In this document: positions 1-8,749 of the stretch, in pieces
How the letters are laid out: the number at the start of each line of letters is the position of its first letter
Position numbering within the stretch: position 1 is the stretch's first letter
From: Clostridia bacterium
GTDB taxonomy: Bacteria; Bacillota; Clostridia; Oscillospirales; Butyricicoccaceae
Assembly: GCA_021205365.1 (NCBI GenBank)
Contig: JAJPXP010000056.1
Location: 1-56,000, forward strand
DNA: 56,000 nt
Reading direction: 5' to 3'
Program-made: the position numbers and the translations under genes
The notes under the pieces: generated by a model
What the model was told of the DNA's origin: nothing
Database searches by the model: none
Seen by the model: the letters and a program-made list of their open reading frames with translations, nothing else

Positions 1-21
1 TAAACAGAGAAGTACACCCCT

Positions 22-681
22 TTGTCATTTCATTATATTTTAAATAAATATCATCGGAATACAAGTGATGAAGAATTGATAAATGATTTGAAAAATGTCG
101 CTAATCAGATGAATAAAGAAACAGTAACAATTGATGAATATAATCAATTTGGAAAATATCATGCAACGACATTGACTCGCCGATTTGGTTCTTGGTTTAG
201 GTGCTTAGATGAAGCAGAATTAAAACCTTCAAGGAGCAAAATCAATATATCAGAAGAGGAACTGTTTCAAAATCTAGAGGAGTTATGGAAACATTTTGGT
301 AGGCAACCCAAATATCATGAAGTAGTTAAGCCGTTGTCTAAGTTTTCGGTCAGTACATATGAAAAAAGATATGGAACTTTTTATAATGCATTAATTGCTT
401 TTGTTAATGCAATGAATGGCGAAATTTCAGAGGAAAAACGTTTGTTAGAAAAAGGATTAGATAATCCGCGAAGTATAAATTATAGGTTGAGATTTAAAAT
501 TATGCAACGAGATAATTTTAAATGTCAGATGTGCGGCGCTAGCCCTGCCATAAATTCAGGGACTATTTTACATATTGATCATATTGTACCATGTGCAAAA
601 GGTGGCAGAGCAACAATAGATAATTTACAGACCCTGTGTGATAAATGTAATTTAGGGAAAAGTGACTTAGATATGGGGTGA
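22..681 (+). CDS. HNH endonuclease with HNH-associated repeats
   Basis: This 219-residue protein has two copies of the helical repeat found N-terminal to many HNH nucleases (about residues 15-68 and 75-130; each ends in RFGSW or RYGTF followed by an A/L-rich helix). A C-terminal HNH nuclease domain follows (about 155-219), with the CxxC pair CQMC, the HIDHIVP core, a second CDKC pair and a final N-K. Such proteins cut double-stranded DNA and are common in mobile elements and phages. The start is the TTG at 22, with GAGAAG about 10 bases upstream and an in-frame stop at position 1, so the gene appears complete. Its base composition is more AT-rich than the conjugation genes, suggesting a separate arrival. 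Whether it acts as a homing enzyme or in defence cannot be told. Confidence 0.8.
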   Translation: MSFHYILNKYHRNTSDEELINDLKNVANQMNKETVTIDEYNQFGKYHATTLTRRFGSWFRCLDEAELKPSRSKINISEEELFQNLEELWKHFGRQPKYHEVVKPLSKFSVSTYEKRYGTFYNALIAFVNAMNGEISEEKRLLEKGLDNPRSINYRLRFKIMQRDNFKCQMCGASPAINSGTILHIDHIVPCAKGGRATIDNLQTLCDKCNLGKSDLDMG

Positions 682-758
682 AGATCCACTTTGTTAGAGA
701 ATGATATACTGGATTTTAGCAAATGCTTATCAGGAATGATGAGTATTTTTCTGTACAT

Positions 759-782
759 AGAGCCGATTTTCGGCTCTTTTTT
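759..782 (+). terminator. Intrinsic terminator just upstream of the secreted-protein gene
   Basis: Eight-base-pair stem AGAGCCGA/TCGGCTCT with a 3-base loop, followed by a run of T. It ends the HNH gene transcript. It lies only about 10 bases before the ribosome binding site of the next gene, so it could also act as a leader attenuator. Confidence 0.75.
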
Positions 783-804
783 CATTTTTATAGGAGGTTT
801 CAAT

Positions 805-1251
805 ATGAAAAGAACAACCCGAAGAAGAATCGCAGCGTTTGCTCTGACGACGATGCTGGCTACAAATACATTGTCCGGCATGGTTATGCCCGCATCCGCT
901 GCAAGCGTGGTTACGCTGGCATCCACTTCTGCCACTAAGCCTGCGACACCATCCGGCGTGAAGGTCAGCGTAAGCTATCCATCTAAGACAAAGGCTACTA
1001 TCAAGGTGTCATGGAACAAGGTATCCGGGGCTTCCGGCTACCAGGTTATGACCGGAGGAAACTCGAAGATGACAGTGGACGATGCAACCTATACCACAAC
1101 TGGAAAATCAAAATCGCTCAGCTATACCCGTAGCAAAAAGGCATTCACACGTTACTTTAAGGTGCGGGCGTATAAGACGGTAAAAGGTAAGAAGGTCTAT
1201 GGCAGCTGGTCTGCTGTGAAATCGGTTTCCGTTGCAAAAAAGAAGTCCTGA
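805..1251 (+). CDS. Small secreted fibronectin type III-like protein
   Basis: A 148-residue protein with a basic N-terminus (MKRTTRRR), a hydrophobic core and a likely signal peptidase site near ASA at residue 32. A single Fn3-like beta-sandwich follows (about 45-148). Its PSGVKVS, KVSWNKVSGASGYQV and YFKVRAYKTVKGKKVYGSWS segments are typical of Fn3 modules in Firmicutes surface proteins. The start is ATG 805, preceded by AGGAGG; the longer upstream reading crosses a terminator and is rejected. There is no sortase motif or anchor, so the product is probably released or held by charge (the C-terminus is lysine-rich). A role in donor-recipient contact is possible but is inference only. Confidence 0.75.
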   Translation: MKRTTRRRIAAFALTTMLATNTLSGMVMPASAASVVTLASTSATKPATPSGVKVSVSYPSKTKATIKVSWNKVSGASGYQVMTGGNSKMTVDDATYTTTGKSKSLSYTRSKKAFTRYFKVRAYKTVKGKKVYGSWSAVKSVSVAKKKS

Positions 1252-1255
1252 GCGT

Positions 1256-1462
1256 ATGGAAATCGACAAGAAGAAAATCAAGCTTCTCAACCGTCTGTTT
1301 GCAGTCGGTTATGAGAATGAGAAGAGCATTGCAGCAATGACGATGGATGATATTTTGGCCTTGGATGGAATTTCTGTTTCAGATATTTCCCTCATCAATG
1401 AGTTACAGAAGGCCATAAAGTCCAACAACGTCATTGCTTTTTTCAGTAGTACAGATCGATGA
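1256..1462 (+). CDS. Small hypothetical protein before the ICE helicase
   Basis: A 68-residue mostly helical protein starting MEIDKKKIK. It has a TMDDILALDGISVSDISLINELQKAIK segment that resembles a short helix-hairpin-helix or four-helix DNA-binding piece. It lies 4 bases after the Fn3 gene and 18 bases before the helicase gene, so it is probably cotranscribed with both. No family recognised; function unknown. Confidence 0.55.
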   Translation: MEIDKKKIKLLNRLFAVGYENEKSIAAMTMDDILALDGISVSDISLINELQKAIKSNNVIAFFSSTDR

Positions 1463-1480
1463 TGGGAGGTGCAAACGGGT

Positions 1481-4400
1481 ATGGCTGCAAATTATCAGGA
1501 TATCGCTGAATTATATGTGGACATGGGACACCAGATTACTGGCGATCCAACGGCGTGGGTGGGATTTTTAACGGCTGCCTGCCGGAATTACAAGTGCAGT
1601 TTTGACGAACAGCTGCTGATCTATGCCCAGCGTCCGGATGCAACTGCGGTCACGACACTGGAAACATGGAATCGAAAATTTCACCGCTGGGTGAATGCCG
1701 GAAGCAAAGGCATTGCGGTTTTGGCGAACAATGGACATCGAAATTACCTGAAATACTATTTTGATGTTTCGGATACCCATGAAGGAAGGAATGCGCGTCC
1801 GGTATCCATCTGGCAGATGGCGGAACGATATGAGAAGGCGGTCGCTGAGCAGCTCATTGATCGCTTTGGCGAGGTTACGAGTGATGAGTTCAGTGACGTT
1901 TTGCTGCAATGCACACAGAATTTGGTTATGGACAACCTCGACAGCTACGATTATCAGCTGATTGACCGCATGGAAGGAAGTCTGCTGGAGGAGCTGGATG
2001 AACAGGAACGCCTGACGGTATTTCATGAGCTGGTGGATCACAGTGTTGCCTATATGCTCATGAATCGTTGTGGCGTCGACCCAACAGCATACTTTGATCC
2101 TTCTGATTTCTTTGATATTGTCCATTTCAATACGCCCTCCACCTGGAATGTCATCGGCACAGCCAGCAGTGATTTGTCGGAAATGCTGCTGAGAGAAGTT
2201 TCTCAGACCATTCGCACAGTTGCGCAGAAGGAAAACCTACACTATGATGAAGAAAAACAACCCGAAAGGAGCGATTCACATGAAAGAGATCACATACACG
2301 AAACAGGGCGATTACCTTATCCCGAACCTCGCATTACCGACGCAGCCCGATCTTCCGCTTGGGAGATACGCACAGATGCGCCGACGATTCTTGCAGGAGC
2401 ATCAGAAAGCGACGTACACGACGCTGCTGACGAGCTGCACATTGACCCAGCACCTGTACGAGATCGAGCAGACAGCCCTGAATCAGCTAAATCAGATCGT
2501 GACGAAGCTGGCACAGGAGCAGGGCATGACGGAGCAGCTGAAAGCGCAAAATCCGATGCAGTGGACACAGCGGATGAACAGCTTTCGGCAGCAGGCAGAG
2601 GAAATGATTCTGACGGAGCTGATCTACAGCTAACTATTTTTCCGACCGAAGCGCAGCAGCGGCAGGCAATCGCAGCAGATGATTTCACCGAAATTGACGA
2701 AACCGCGGCGGTTCTCCGAGAGTTGGAACAGATTGGACTGACGGGCGGCGTGGCTTTGGATATCGACAATCAGGGCAATCTGACAGTCACGCCGAAGGAA
2801 TTTCAATCCATTGTTTGGACAGACGGAATATTCCTGTCAGAGCAGGAGATTGACCGTATTTTCCAGAGCGGCTCCGGTTTTCAAGGCGGAAAGTTGCGAA
2901 TTCAGACCTTGTACGAACAGGAGCAGAGCAAAGTCAATCGTACCAAAGCGCTTAAAAAAGAGTATGGAATTGGAGGGCACAGTTGTACCTTTACTGACGG
3001 CAGCAATGGATTTGTAAACTATAATGCCAAAGGCTTGACGGTTGACCGCTATGACATCCATCAGCAACAGAAATTCCGATGGAGAGAAGTCGAAGAACGC
3101 ATTCATTTTCTGATTGCCACAGATCGATTTCTGACGGAACGTGAAAAAGAAGAATACGCTGCTTTGCAGCAGGATACGGAATCGGCTCACGAATCAGAGG
3201 AGCCGGTTTCTTTTATGGAACCGGAGTCTGAGAGTTCACCAGCAGGTAACTACCGTATTACCGATGATACTTTGGGAGAAGGCGGTCCGAAGCTGAAATA
3301 TGCGCGCAATGTAGCAGCCATTCATCTATTGCAGCAGCTACAACAGGAAAACCGCACTCCGAACGGACAAGAGCAGCAAATCCTTGCGAACTATGTTGGC
3401 TGGGGCGGTCTGCCAATGGCATTCGATGAAACCAATATCTCGTGGTCAGAAGAATATAAAAACCTCAAGATGTTGTTGCCGGAAGAGCAATATGCCGCAG
3501 CCAGAGCATCTACCTTGACCGCATTTTATACTCCGCCGGTTGTCATCCATGCAGTGTATGAAGCGCTTGGAAATCTTGGATTTGAACAGGGAAATATTTT
3601 AGAACCGGCCTGTGGTACGGGAAACTTCTTTGGAATGCTGCCGGACAGTATGAACGGTTCCAATCTGTACGGTATTGAGCTTGATCCGTTGACCGGAGCA
3701 ATCGCACAGCAGCTATACCCTGATGCAAAGATAGCGATTCAGGGCTTTGAGGAAAGCAAGTTGCCGGACAACTATTTTGATATCGTGCTGGGAAATGTCC
3801 CGTTTGGAGATTTCAAGGTGGAGGATGCACGCTATAACAGCGAAAAATTCCTGATCCATGACTTTTTCTTTGCCAAGGCGCTGGATAAGGTGCGTCCGAG
3901 TGGTGTGATTGCATTTGTCACATCAAAGGGGACGATGGACAAGAAAGACCCTTCTGTCCGAAAATATATCGCCCAGCGTGCAGAGCTGCTGGGGGCGATC
4001 CGATTGCCGGAGGAAACCTTTCAGGCGAACGCTGGAACAACGGTTACATCGGACATCTTATTTTTGCAAAAGCGGGAGCGCGTAATTGACGTTCAACCGG
4101 ACTGGGTGTATCTGGACACGACGGAAAACGAGATCACCATGAATCGTTATTTTGTCGAGAATCCGGAAATGATCTGCGGCGAAATGGTTCTGGAAAGCGG
4201 CAGATTCGGCATGGAGACCGCTTGTAAGGCAAAGCCGGATACTGTGCTTGCTGATGTTCTGCATGAAGCGATCCAGCATGTCGAAGGTACGATTCCGGAA
4301 TATCAGCATGAGATCGACGAGGTCATAGATGTTCAGTCGGAGATCATGGATGCTGACCCGGAAGTCAGAAACTTCTCCTATACGCTGGTGGATGACAAAT

Positions 4401-7400
4401 TGTATTTCCGTGAAGATGACGTTATGCAGCCGGTTTCTCTGTCTCAGACGGCAGAGAGCCGTGTCAGAGGGCTGGTAGAACTCCGCGACTGTGTGCGGCG
4501 ATTGATTGCGTATCAGACGGAGGATTATCCGGAAAGCATGATTCAGGATGAGCAACAGCGATTAAATTTGTTGTATGATGCGTTCACTGAGAAGCATGGA
4601 TTGATTAACAGCCGCGGAAACAACATGGCGTTTGCAGCGGATGAAAGCTATTATCTGCTTTGTTCGCTGGAAATTCTGGACGAAAAGGGCAATCTGGAAC
4701 GCAAAGCGGACATGTTCACCAAGCGGACAATCAAACCGCATCGGGCAGTCACGTCGGTGGAAACCTCCAGCGAAGCCCTTGCTGTGTCCATCGGAGAAAA
4801 AGCAACCGTTGATCTGCCCTATATGCAGCAGCTCACGGGGAAAACACAGGAGGAAATCATTCAGGATTTGCACGGTATTATTTATCAAATTCCGGCAATG
4901 GAACCGGAGCAGTATGTAACCGCAGACGAATACCTTTCCGGCAACGTCCGGGAGAAACTACGCATTGCAGAGTTGGCAGCAAAGAGTGATCCGAGGTTTC
5001 AGATCCATGTAGATTCATTGAAACAGGTCATCCCCAAAGACCTGACAGCAGCAGAGATATCCGTCCGGTTAGGAACCACATGGATACCCCAGGAGGACAT
5101 TCAACAGTTTGTCGTAGAGTTGTTACAGCCGTCCTGGTATGCGGAAGAAAAAATAAAAGTTCGGTATTCTCCGATCACTGGCGATTGGAATATCGAAGGC
5201 AAAAGCGTGGATCGGAATAATGTCCGCGCGAACAGCACGTATGGCACAAATCGTGCATCCGCATACCGATTGATTGAGGACAGTCTGAATTTGCGGGATA
5301 CCCGCATCTTTGATTATATACTGGATGATAACGGGAACAAAAAAGCTGTGCTGAACCAGAAGGATACCATGGCAGCACAGGCAAAACAGGAGCGCATTGG
5401 ACAGGAATTCCGGGATTGGATTTGGAAAGATCCAGTCCGCCGAAACCGTCTAGTGCGCTATTATAATGACACGTTTCACTCGGTCCGTCCCCGTGAATAT
5501 GATGGAAGCCATATTGTATTCAGCGGCATGAATCCGGAAATCTCTCTTCGTCCACATCAGGTGAATGCAATAGCCCATATCTTGTATGGAGGAAACACTC
5601 TGTTGGCACATGTTGTGGGCGCAGGCAAAACGTTCGAGATGATTGCTGCCGCGCAGGAAAGTAAACGGTTGGGGTTATGTCAGAAATCCATGTTTGTTGT
5701 TCCCAACCATCTGGTCGGGCAGTGGGCGGCGGAGTATCTGCGATTGTATCCAAGCGCCAATATTCTGGTGACGACGAAGAAGGATTTCCAGACAGCGAAC
5801 CGAAAGAAGTTTTGTTCCCGCATCGCTACCGGAGAGTACGATGCGGTCATTATCGGTCATTCGCAATTTGAGAAAATTCCGATGAGCGAGGAACGGCAGA
5901 GGCGGCAATTGGAACAACAGATTGAAGAAATTCAAGATGGAATCCGTGAAGCAAAAGCCGCCAATAGCGAACGATTTACGATCAAACAGATGGAACGATC
6001 CAAGAAATCCATAGAGGCAAAGCTCAAAAAACTGAACAGTACGGAGCGTAAAGATAATGTTATCTGTTTTGAAGAATTGGGCATTGATCGGCTATTTGTA
6101 GATGAAAGTCATGGATTCAAAAATCTTTTTTTATTTACAAAAATGCGAAATGTCGGCGGTATTGCGCAGACGGAAGCACAGAAATCCAGCGACCTGTTTC
6201 TAAAATGTCGTTATCTGGATGAAGTGACAGGTGGACGAGGTGTTATTTTTGCCACCGGTACACCAATCGCAAACTCCATGGTTGAGATGTATTCTGTGCA
6301 GAGATATTTGCAATATGATACGTTGGTTCGCAATGGATTGCAGCATTTCGATGCATGGGCTTCCACATTTGGTGAGACGGTCACGGCTCTGGAACTAGCC
6401 CCAGAAGGCACGAAATATCGCACAAAAACACGATTTGCAAAGTTCTATAACCTTCCTGAGTTGATGCAGATGTTCCGAGAAGTGGCAGATATTCAGACTG
6501 CGGACATGCTGAATTTACCTGTTCCGAAGGTAAATTACCGTAATATTAAGACCGAGCCGAGTGAGATTCAGATGCAAATGGTTGCAAAGCTGGCCGAAAG
6601 AGCAGAGAAAGTCCGTGCCGGAAGTGTGGATTCCAGCATCGACAACATGCTTTTGATCACCAATGACGGACGAAAATTAGCGCTCGATCAGCGCATGATC
6701 GATCCGAATTTGCCAGACGATCCGACGAGTAAGGTTAATGCCTGCGTAGAAAATGTGTTCCAAATCTGGAGTGAGAACCATGATACCAAGGCTGCACAGA
6801 TGATTTTTTCCGATCTTTCCACGCCAAAGGGTGACGAGAGCTTCAATGTTTACGATGATATCCGCAGCAAACTGGTTGCCCTTGGCGTGCCGAAGGAACA
6901 AATATGCTTTATTCACGAAGCACAGACAGATGCAAAAAAACAGGAGCTTTTTGCAAAGGTACGGAGTGGTGAAGTACGAGTTTTACTTGGTTCGACGCAG
7001 AAAATGGGAGCGGGAACCAACGCGCAGACGCGTCTGATCGCACTTCATAATTTGGATTGTCCATGGCGACCATCTGATCTTCTCCAACGTCAAGGTCGTA
7101 TCGAACGTCAGGGTAACATGTTTCCCGAAGTAGAGGTTTTTCGATATGTCACGGAGAAAACTTTCGACGCGTATCTCTATCAACTGGTAGAATCCAAACA
7201 AAAATTCATCTCGCAGATCATGAGCAGTAAGTCTCCGGTGCGCTCTGCGGAAGATGTGGACGAGGTTGCACTGTCCTTTGCCGAGGTGAAAATGCTCGCA
7301 ACGGGCGACACCAGAATCAAAGAAAAGATGGATTTGGAGATTCAAGTATCCAAATTACGAGTGCTCAAACAAAGCTATTTGAATGAACATTACAGTCTGG

Positions 7401-8011
7401 AAGATCGTGTGTTACAGCGGTATCCGAAGATGATTTCTGCGTATTCGCAGCATATTTCTGCCTGTGAATCGGATATTTCTCTTGCGGAACAGCATCCTCT
7501 GGACGAGAAAAAGTTTTCTCCGATGGTACTGAACGGTATTTCTTACACCGAAAAAGCGGTTGCCGGAGAGATGTTATTGTCCCTTTGCAAGATGAATGCA
7601 GGCGGTCAGAATGTAGAAATCGGCAGCTATCGGGGCTTCAAACTGGAGCTGAACTATGAACCGTTTGGCGCAGAATTTCAATTGACGCTCTGTGGAGCGA
7701 TGAAGCACAAGATTGCTTTGGGTTCCGATGCACTGGGAAATCTAACGCGAATTGAAAATGAAATCGCCAAATTTCCGAAGGAACTGGAAGAGTATCAGTC
7801 TGGACTTGCCGAAATATGGAAACAGATGGAGGTTGCAAAAGCGGAATTACAGCAGCCGTTTGCGCAGGAGGAAGAGTTGAAACAGAAGGAGGAACGGCTC
7901 GCGGAATTGAATATCGAGTTGAACTTGGATCGCCATGATGCTCCTGTTCTGGTTGATGAACCGGAACGGGGAGATGATCTCACAAAAATATATACGGATC
8001 GAGAACGATAA
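1481..8011 (+). CDS. Large ICE helicase with N6-adenine methylase fold
   Basis: This 2,176-residue multidomain protein belongs to a family found in Firmicutes ICEs next to relaxase genes. The N-terminus (about 1-120, with FDEQLLIYAQRPDATAV) resembles ArdC-like antirestriction modules. A Pro/Asp/Ala-rich linker spans about 265-385. An adenine-methylase fold has motif I EPACGTGNF at 708-716, but its catalytic motif reads NVPF (772-775) instead of NPPY/F. A superfamily 2 helicase follows, with GAGKT at 1380-1384, DESH at 1541-1544, FATGTP at 1590-1595 and QGRIERQG at 1871-1878. A coiled-coil tail closes the protein. It probably processes or protects transferring DNA. The start is ATG 1481, with GGGAGG 11 bases upstream, rather than the overlapping GTG at 1469. 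The linker coincides with tnpV in another frame. Confidence 0.85.
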   Translation: MAANYQDIAELYVDMGHQITGDPTAWVGFLTAACRNYKCSFDEQLLIYAQRPDATAVTTLETWNRKFHRWVNAGSKGIAVLANNGHRNYLKYYFDVSDTHEGRNARPVSIWQMAERYEKAVAEQLIDRFGEVTSDEFSDVLLQCTQNLVMDNLDSYDYQLIDRMEGSLLEELDEQERLTVFHELVDHSVAYMLMNRCGVDPTAYFDPSDFFDIVHFNTPSTWNVIGTASSDLSEMLLREVSQTIRTVAQKENLHYDEEKQPERSDSHERDHIHETGRLPYPEPRITDAARSSAWEIRTDAPTILAGASESDVHDAADELHIDPAPVRDRADSPESAKSDRDEAGTGAGHDGAAESAKSDAVDTADEQLSAAGRGNDSDGADLQLTIFPTEAQQRQAIAADDFTEIDETAAVLRELEQIGLTGGVALDIDNQGNLTVTPKEFQSIVWTDGIFLSEQEIDRIFQSGSGFQGGKLRIQTLYEQEQSKVNRTKALKKEYGIGGHSCTFTDGSNGFVNYNAKGLTVDRYDIHQQQKFRWREVEERIHFLIATDRFLTEREKEEYAALQQDTESAHESEEPVSFMEPESESSPAGNYRITDDTLGEGGPKLKYARNVAAIHLLQQLQQENRTPNGQEQQILANYVGWGGLPMAFDETNISWSEEYKNLKMLLPEEQYAAARASTLTAFYTPPVVIHAVYEALGNLGFEQGNILEPACGTGNFFGMLPDSMNGSNLYGIELDPLTGAIAQQLYPDAKIAIQGFEESKLPDNYFDIVLGNVPFGDFKVEDARYNSEKFLIHDFFFAKALDKVRPSGVIAFVTSKGTMDKKDPSVRKYIAQRAELLGAIRLPEETFQANAGTTVTSDILFLQKRERVIDVQPDWVYLDTTENEITMNRYFVENPEMICGEMVLESGRFGMETACKAKPDTVLADVLHEAIQHVEGTIPEYQHEIDEVIDVQSEIMDADPEVRNFSYTLVDDKLYFREDDVMQPVSLSQTAESRVRGLVELRDCVRRLIAYQTEDYPESMIQDEQQRLNLLYDAFTEKHGLINSRGNNMAFAADESYYLLCSLEILDEKGNLERKADMFTKRTIKPHRAVTSVETSSEALAVSIGEKATVDLPYMQQLTGKTQEEIIQDLHGIIYQIPAMEPEQYVTADEYLSGNVREKLRIAELAAKSDPRFQIHVDSLKQVIPKDLTAAEISVRLGTTWIPQEDIQQFVVELLQPSWYAEEKIKVRYSPITGDWNIEGKSVDRNNVRANSTYGTNRASAYRLIEDSLNLRDTRIFDYILDDNGNKKAVLNQKDTMAAQAKQERIGQEFRDWIWKDPVRRNRLVRYYNDTFHSVRPREYDGSHIVFSGMNPEISLRPHQVNAIAHILYGGNTLLAHVVGAGKTFEMIAAAQESKRLGLCQKSMFVVPNHLVGQWAAEYLRLYPSANILVTTKKDFQTANRKKFCSRIATGEYDAVIIGHSQFEKIPMSEERQRRQLEQQIEEIQDGIREAKAANSERFTIKQMERSKKSIEAKLKKLNSTERKDNVICFEELGIDRLFVDESHGFKNLFLFTKMRNVGGIAQTEAQKSSDLFLKCRYLDEVTGGRGVIFATGTPIANSMVEMYSVQRYLQYDTLVRNGLQHFDAWASTFGETVTALELAPEGTKYRTKTRFAKFYNLPELMQMFREVADIQTADMLNLPVPKVNYRNIKTEPSEIQMQMVAKLAERAEKVRAGSVDSSIDNMLLITNDGRKLALDQRMIDPNLPDDPTSKVNACVENVFQIWSENHDTKAAQMIFSDLSTPKGDESFNVYDDIRSKLVALGVPKEQICFIHEAQTDAKKQELFAKVRSGEVRVLLGSTQKMGAGTNAQTRLIALHNLDCPWRPSDLLQRQGRIERQGNMFPEVEVFRYVTEKTFDAYLYQLVESKQKFISQIMSSKSPVRSAEDVDEVALSFAEVKMLATGDTRIKEKMDLEIQVSKLRVLKQSYLNEHYSLEDRVLQRYPKMISAYSQHISACESDISLAEQHPLDEKKFSPMVLNGISYTEKAVAGEMLLSLCKMNAGGQNVEIGSYRGFKLELNYEPFGAEFQLTLCGAMKHKIALGSDALGNLTRIENEIAKFPKELEEYQSGLAEIWKQMEVAKAELQQPFAQEEELKQKEERLAELNIELNLDRHDAPVLVDEPERGDDLTKIYTDRER
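2280..2633 (+). CDS. tnpV: TnpV family transposon protein, nested in the helicase gene
   Basis: A 117-residue reading frame lies wholly inside the helicase gene in a different frame. It starts at ATG 2280, with a near-perfect AAAGGAG at 2265-2271 eight bases upstream. The product has the family layout: a GDYLIPNL opening, LGRYAQMRRRFLQEH, ATYTTLLTS, QGMTEQLKAQNP, then QWTQRMN and the closing EMILTELIYS. TnpV is a small protein of unknown biochemical role carried by many Firmicutes transposons. The overlap explains why the helicase linker (about residues 267-384) is a low-complexity Asp/Ala/Arg/Pro-rich stretch. Both frames are open throughout, so this is overprinting, not an insertion that broke the host gene. 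Confidence 0.75.
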   Translation: MKEITYTKQGDYLIPNLALPTQPDLPLGRYAQMRRRFLQEHQKATYTTLLTSCTLTQHLYEIEQTALNQLNQIVTKLAQEQGMTEQLKAQNPMQWTQRMNSFRQQAEEMILTELIYS

Positions 8012-8015
8012 GGAT

Positions 8016-8060
8016 GCTGTAAAATTTGTTGTTGAATTTTACAGCGAAATTGGATATACT
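8016..8060 (+). promoter_or_regulatory. Promoter and operator of the toxin-antitoxin operon
   Basis: A -35 TTGAAT (8032-8037) and -10 TATACT (8055-8060) are separated by 17 bases. An inverted repeat with 11-base arms (8016-8026 and 8035-8045) covers the -35 box. A Phd-type antitoxin binding this dyad to repress its own operon is the expected arrangement (inference from the family). Confidence 0.7.
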
Positions 8061-8092
8061 ATGAGTAACAAATGAATCAGGGAGTGATGAAT

Positions 8093-8353
8093 ATGCCAAA
8101 TATCAAGCCGATTTCCGATTTGCGGAATTATAGCGATGTACTCCGTGATGTCTCTATTGATGCTCCGGTATTCCTTACAAAAAACGGAAGAGGACGTTAT
8201 GTTATCATGGATATGCAAGATTATGAAAAAGCCCAGGCAACATTAAAGCTCATGAATGAGCTGGCAAAGGGCAGAAAATCAGGAGAGGAACAGGGATGGG
8301 TCGCTGCATCTGATGTAAGAGCACATTTCCGGGCAAAGGCAAATGAAGAATAA
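8093..8353 (+). CDS. Phd/YefM family antitoxin
   Basis: An 86-residue protein with the family opening MPNIKPISDLRNYSDVLRDV, then APVFLTKNGRGRYVIMDMQDYE. This is the Phd/YefM fold that binds operator DNA as a dimer. The flexible C-terminal part would cover the toxin. The start is ATG 8093, with GGGAG 8 bases upstream, rather than the ATG at 8072. Its end overlaps the toxin gene by 11 bases, so the two are translationally coupled. It probably neutralises the adjacent toxin and represses the promoter at 8032-8060. Confidence 0.85.
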   Translation: MPNIKPISDLRNYSDVLRDVSIDAPVFLTKNGRGRYVIMDMQDYEKAQATLKLMNELAKGRKSGEEQGWVAASDVRAHFRAKANEE

Positions 8354-8681
8354 TATCAACTATTCACCGGAAGCGATTCGCGACCTCGATGAAATTTGGG
8401 AGTATATTGCTTTTGAATTTTGTAATACAGATGCTGCGGAACGTATTGTAAGTCGGATTATGGATACAGTAGAAAGGTTAGAAAATTTCGCCTATACAGG
8501 TGCAATGTTATCTTCTATTGTAGATATAAAAAGCGATTATCGGTATTTAGTTTGTGGAGACTACATGGCTTTTTATCGGGTCAGCGAGAAAAATATTTAT
8601 ATTGATCGTGTGTTATATGGAAAACGAAATTATTTAAAAGTCCTTTTCCCTGATATGTCACAGAAGGACGATGAGAATTAA
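8343..8681 (+). CDS. RelE/ParE superfamily toxin
   Basis: A 112-residue protein of the RelE/ParE fold: SPEAIRDLDEIWEYI at the N-terminus, DTVERLENFAYTGAML in the middle, then YRYLVCGDYMAFYRVSEKNIYIDRVLYGKRNY near the C-terminus. The pattern (Y-S-P-E-A-x-x-D-L and the final V-x-x-x-R-x-Y) fits ParE-like toxins, which poison gyrase or cut mRNA; which of these applies cannot be decided. The cassette has its own promoter and terminator inside the conjugation region, consistent with stabilising the ICE after excision. Confidence 0.85.
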   Translation: MKNNINYSPEAIRDLDEIWEYIAFEFCNTDAAERIVSRIMDTVERLENFAYTGAMLSSIVDIKSDYRYLVCGDYMAFYRVSEKNIYIDRVLYGKRNYLKVLFPDMSQKDDEN

Positions 8682-8695
8682 ATGCAGTATGGAGA

Positions 8696-8727
8696 AGCCG
8701 ATTGGTACGAAAACCAGTCGGCTTTTT
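8696..8727 (+). terminator. Terminator of the toxin-antitoxin operon
   Basis: Eleven-base-pair stem (8696-8706 with 8713-8723, one G-T pair) with a 6-base loop, followed by TTTT. It lies 14 bases after the toxin stop codon and isolates the cassette from the downstream conjugation genes. Confidence 0.8.
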
Positions 8728-8749
8728 ACATCTTCGGAGGTGAATTATT

